Below are positions 45,524-46,644 of a DNA stretch of 46,644 nucleotides, piece by piece (positions within the stretch are counted from its first letter, which is position 1; each line of letters begins with the position of its first letter). Made by a program: the position numbers and the translations under genes. The stretch is from Bacteroidota bacterium (lineage in GTDB: Bacteria; Bacteroidota; Ignavibacteria; UBA10030; SZUA-254), in NCBI GenBank assembly GCA_020056225.1, contig JAGVIE010000060.1, positions 1 through 46,644 on the forward strand, written 5' to 3'. The notes under the pieces were generated by a model. The model did no database searches. It saw only the letters and a program-made list of their open reading frames with translations, and had not been told where the DNA came from.

Positions 45524-45900
45524 TTTACTACCCTCTCATGTATAATTGGAAGATTGTTATTTTCCAAAAAAGTTGCGTGATAAAATAGAAAAAAATCGTA
45601 TCCAAGGTTCAGCACGAATTCGAGAAATAAATACTCAGAATAGAAAAGATATTATTTGTATTATATCAATTAACCTAGGAAAAGGCGGGGATTTCAGTTT
45701 TATTCCAATACATCAATAATCAGGATCAGGTCATCGAATCAGCGCAAACGTTATGGTGTTAATATACTAAAGGAGTATGCGATTGTCAACTGAAATATCG
45801 CTTTCGAGGTGTAATCCCGACTACATAAAAGCTGTTTTTGATTCAGATTTAACAATTCCCTAGCATAACATCATGCTATCAGCATTAGTACTGTAGAGGA
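45524..45900. other. Gene-free region upstream of the giant gene
   Basis: AT-rich sequence that should contain the promoter of the giant surface-protein gene near 45540-45640. I can see no convincing promoter boxes, repeats or RNA. An in-frame TAG at 45886-45888 closes the frame of the endonuclease III remnant to the right. Confidence 0.4.
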
Positions 45901-46140
45901 ATGGAGGGTGTGATTGTTGATCTTCATGTGCTGCGTGTGGCGCCACGCCTCGGCATTGCACAAGGAATAAACCCGTTAAAAGTAGAGAAACAGTTGATGG
46001 AAAAAATTCTACGAAAGTATTGGAGAACTCTTGGGATAAGTTTGACGCACCTTGGGAGAGAAATTTGCCGACCGACAAATCCGAAATGCCATGAGTGTCC
46101 GGTAAATAGAGCGTGTACATATTGCCACAAGAAAAAATAA
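45901..46140 (+). pseudogene. nth: Endonuclease III, 3' remnant
   Basis: Seventy-nine codons correspond to the C-terminal third of endonuclease III, the base-excision repair glycosylase. The block VDLHVLRVAPRLGI keeps the catalytic-Asp motif (VDTHV in the family). LGISLTHLGREICRP leads into the iron-sulphur loop C-x6-C-x2-C-x5-C (CRPTNPKCHECPVNRAC), fully intact. The N-terminal two thirds, including the helix-hairpin-helix with its catalytic Lys (GVGRKTA), are missing, and the frame is closed by TAG 12 bases upstream. It cannot encode a working glycosylase. It presumably lost its 5' part by deletion near the insertion-sequence-rich edge. Confidence 0.85.
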
Positions 46141-46310
46141 TATTATATTGATGGCGGTTATAAAAAATTTCTCTCGCTTTGCAGGATCTCTAAGATTCAG
46201 TTGAATTGGGACTGGCAACGACCGGATTTTATCCCGCCTCAGGCGAGACTCCCATGCAGTTACCCATATAGTACCATTGGCCATGCAAGACCTTCAACCG
46301 AGAATTATTA
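46141..46310. other. Gene-free stretch between two gene remnants
   Basis: About 170 bases between the nth remnant and the DUF2971-like gene tail, which end convergently. No frame, hairpin or repeat stands out. Confidence 0.4.
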
Positions 46311-46548
46311 TCACTTTTCTTTAATTTCTGATCGAACTACGGGGAAATTAAACTGGAACCTTTCCACAACTATTTGCTTTACTAATTCAAAAAACCAATT
46401 ATCAGACATCGGGGATACATAGACACTTTCGATCAGTTTATTTAAGTCTACCCTTACTCCTATTCCTTTGTCAAACTTTGGTTCGCCACCAAACGTTTTG
46501 TACTGATTGAATATAGCTACTCTCAATTCTTTTTCAAAAGTATAAAAC
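46311..46548 (-). pseudogene. C-terminal fragment of a DUF2971-like protein, adjacent to the IS
   Basis: A minus-strand frame runs out of the IS end at 46548 and continues 79 codons to a stop at 46311. Visible segments are FYTFEKELRVAIFNQYK, FDKGIGVRVDLNKLIESVYV and SPMSDNWFFELVKQIV. The order 'VxVDLNxLIExIxxSP ... WFxxLVKxxV ... VxRS' resembles the C-terminus of DUF2971 proteins, a family of unknown function often found in defence and accessory regions. The 5' part is missing; either the gene was cut by insertion or it resumes on the far side of the element. The family call is tentative. Confidence 0.5.
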
Positions 46549-46644
46549 TGATCTTCCCCCTAATTTTCGGACAGAGAGAAAAGCCAGTATATTAGAGAAA
46601 AGGAGAAGTCCGAAATGGAAGCAGAACAAGTCAGAAGAAGAAGA
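46549..46644 (+). mobile_element. Left end of the same IS3-family-like element (truncated by window edge)
   Basis: An exact inverted copy of bases 2-97. It begins TGATCTTCCCCC, contains GGACAG, then AAGGAG and ATG at 46615. As at the other edge, the element is oriented outward, so the two copies flank the 46.4-kb segment in opposite directions. This is most simply an assembly ending at multi-copy elements, though such a pair could also invert or mobilise the segment. Confidence 0.7.
46615..46644 (+). CDS. Putative transposase OrfA, first codons only
   Basis: Reads MEAEQVRRRR from an ATG preceded by AAGGAG and is cut by the window edge. Identical to the start on the minus strand at 31. Confidence 0.5.
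   Translation, partial: MEAEQVRRRR

Noticed and set aside
2-46644. Terminal inverted repeats of a linear virus or plasmid
   Set aside because: The inverted 96 bases contain a transposase-like start with ribosome-binding site, interrupt a cellular gene at the left, and the content between is chromosomal metabolism and surface proteins with no replication or virion genes.
2-46644. Circular contig with overlapping ends
   Set aside because: The end match is inverted, not direct, so the ends cannot be joined as an overlap.

Overview
The window looks like a chromosomal contig from an AT-rich, Gram-negative bacterium of the FCB group, most like the Ignavibacteria / Bacteroidetes-Chlorobi lineages. 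Four large secreted proteins end in the same type-A (Por/T9SS) sorting domain with the 'YQNYPNPFNP' signature. The serine/threonine kinases start with MIGQT[IV]SHYKILEKLGEGGMG, a style common in these lineages. Outer-membrane proteins end in a terminal Phe. This placement is inference; no rRNA or other phylogenetic marker is present. I saw no rRNA, tRNA, CRISPR array or phage module.

Both edges lie inside the left end of one insertion sequence: bases 2-97 are an exact reverse complement of 46549-46644. The end sequence TGATCTTCCCCC...GGACAG and a short reading frame beginning MEAEQVRRRR suggest an IS3-family element. The left copy interrupts a small secreted-protein gene. Next to the right copy are the tail of a DUF2971-like gene and the 3' remnant of endonuclease III.

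Layout. (1) 528-1676: lipoprotein with sortilin/BNR-type repeats. (2) 2230-14589, minus strand: a long sugar operon, in order of transcription RbsC-like permease, LRR-ROC-COR-TIR (ROCO) protein, two periplasmic sugar-binding lipoproteins, RbsA-like double ATPase, second RbsC-like permease, small outer-membrane barrel, GH38 alpha-mannosidase. A signalling or immune-type ROCO-TIR gene inside a sugar uptake operon is unexpected. (3) 14725-17289, plus strand: a five-haem cytochrome c followed by an outer-membrane barrel with one N-terminal haem motif, a likely electron-transfer pair, closed by a hairpin terminator. (4) 17445-19451: KimA/APC-type transporter. (5) 19628-24336: two T9SS-secreted enzymes, a CocE/S15-like hydrolase and a CotH-kinase/YCF48 protein. 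(6) 24503-31840: DUF2721 membrane protein, two receptor-type Ser/Thr kinases with TPR sensor halves, and an RsbU-like GAF-PP2C phosphatase. (7) 32027-34969: nitrilase-family amidohydrolase, polytopic membrane protein, cold-shock protein. (8) 35093-45523: M6 metalloprotease and a 2400-residue beta-helix/InlB-repeat protein, both with T9SS tails.

The most unusual pattern is a repeated 'kinase start'. Besides the two intact kinase genes, the first 8 to 37 codons of the same gene family occur four more times as decayed fragments on the same strand: 25015-25128, 30456-30548, 13471-13509 and 10543-10701. Two of these exactly flank the ROCO-TIR gene, and the downstream one overlaps its stop codon in the same ATGA fashion as the intact kinase pair. 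This suggests the ROCO-TIR gene was once a member of a kinase gene array and moved into the sugar operon carrying the edges of its former neighbours. At two of the sites the kinase start joins directly to a REP-like palindromic intergenic repeat.
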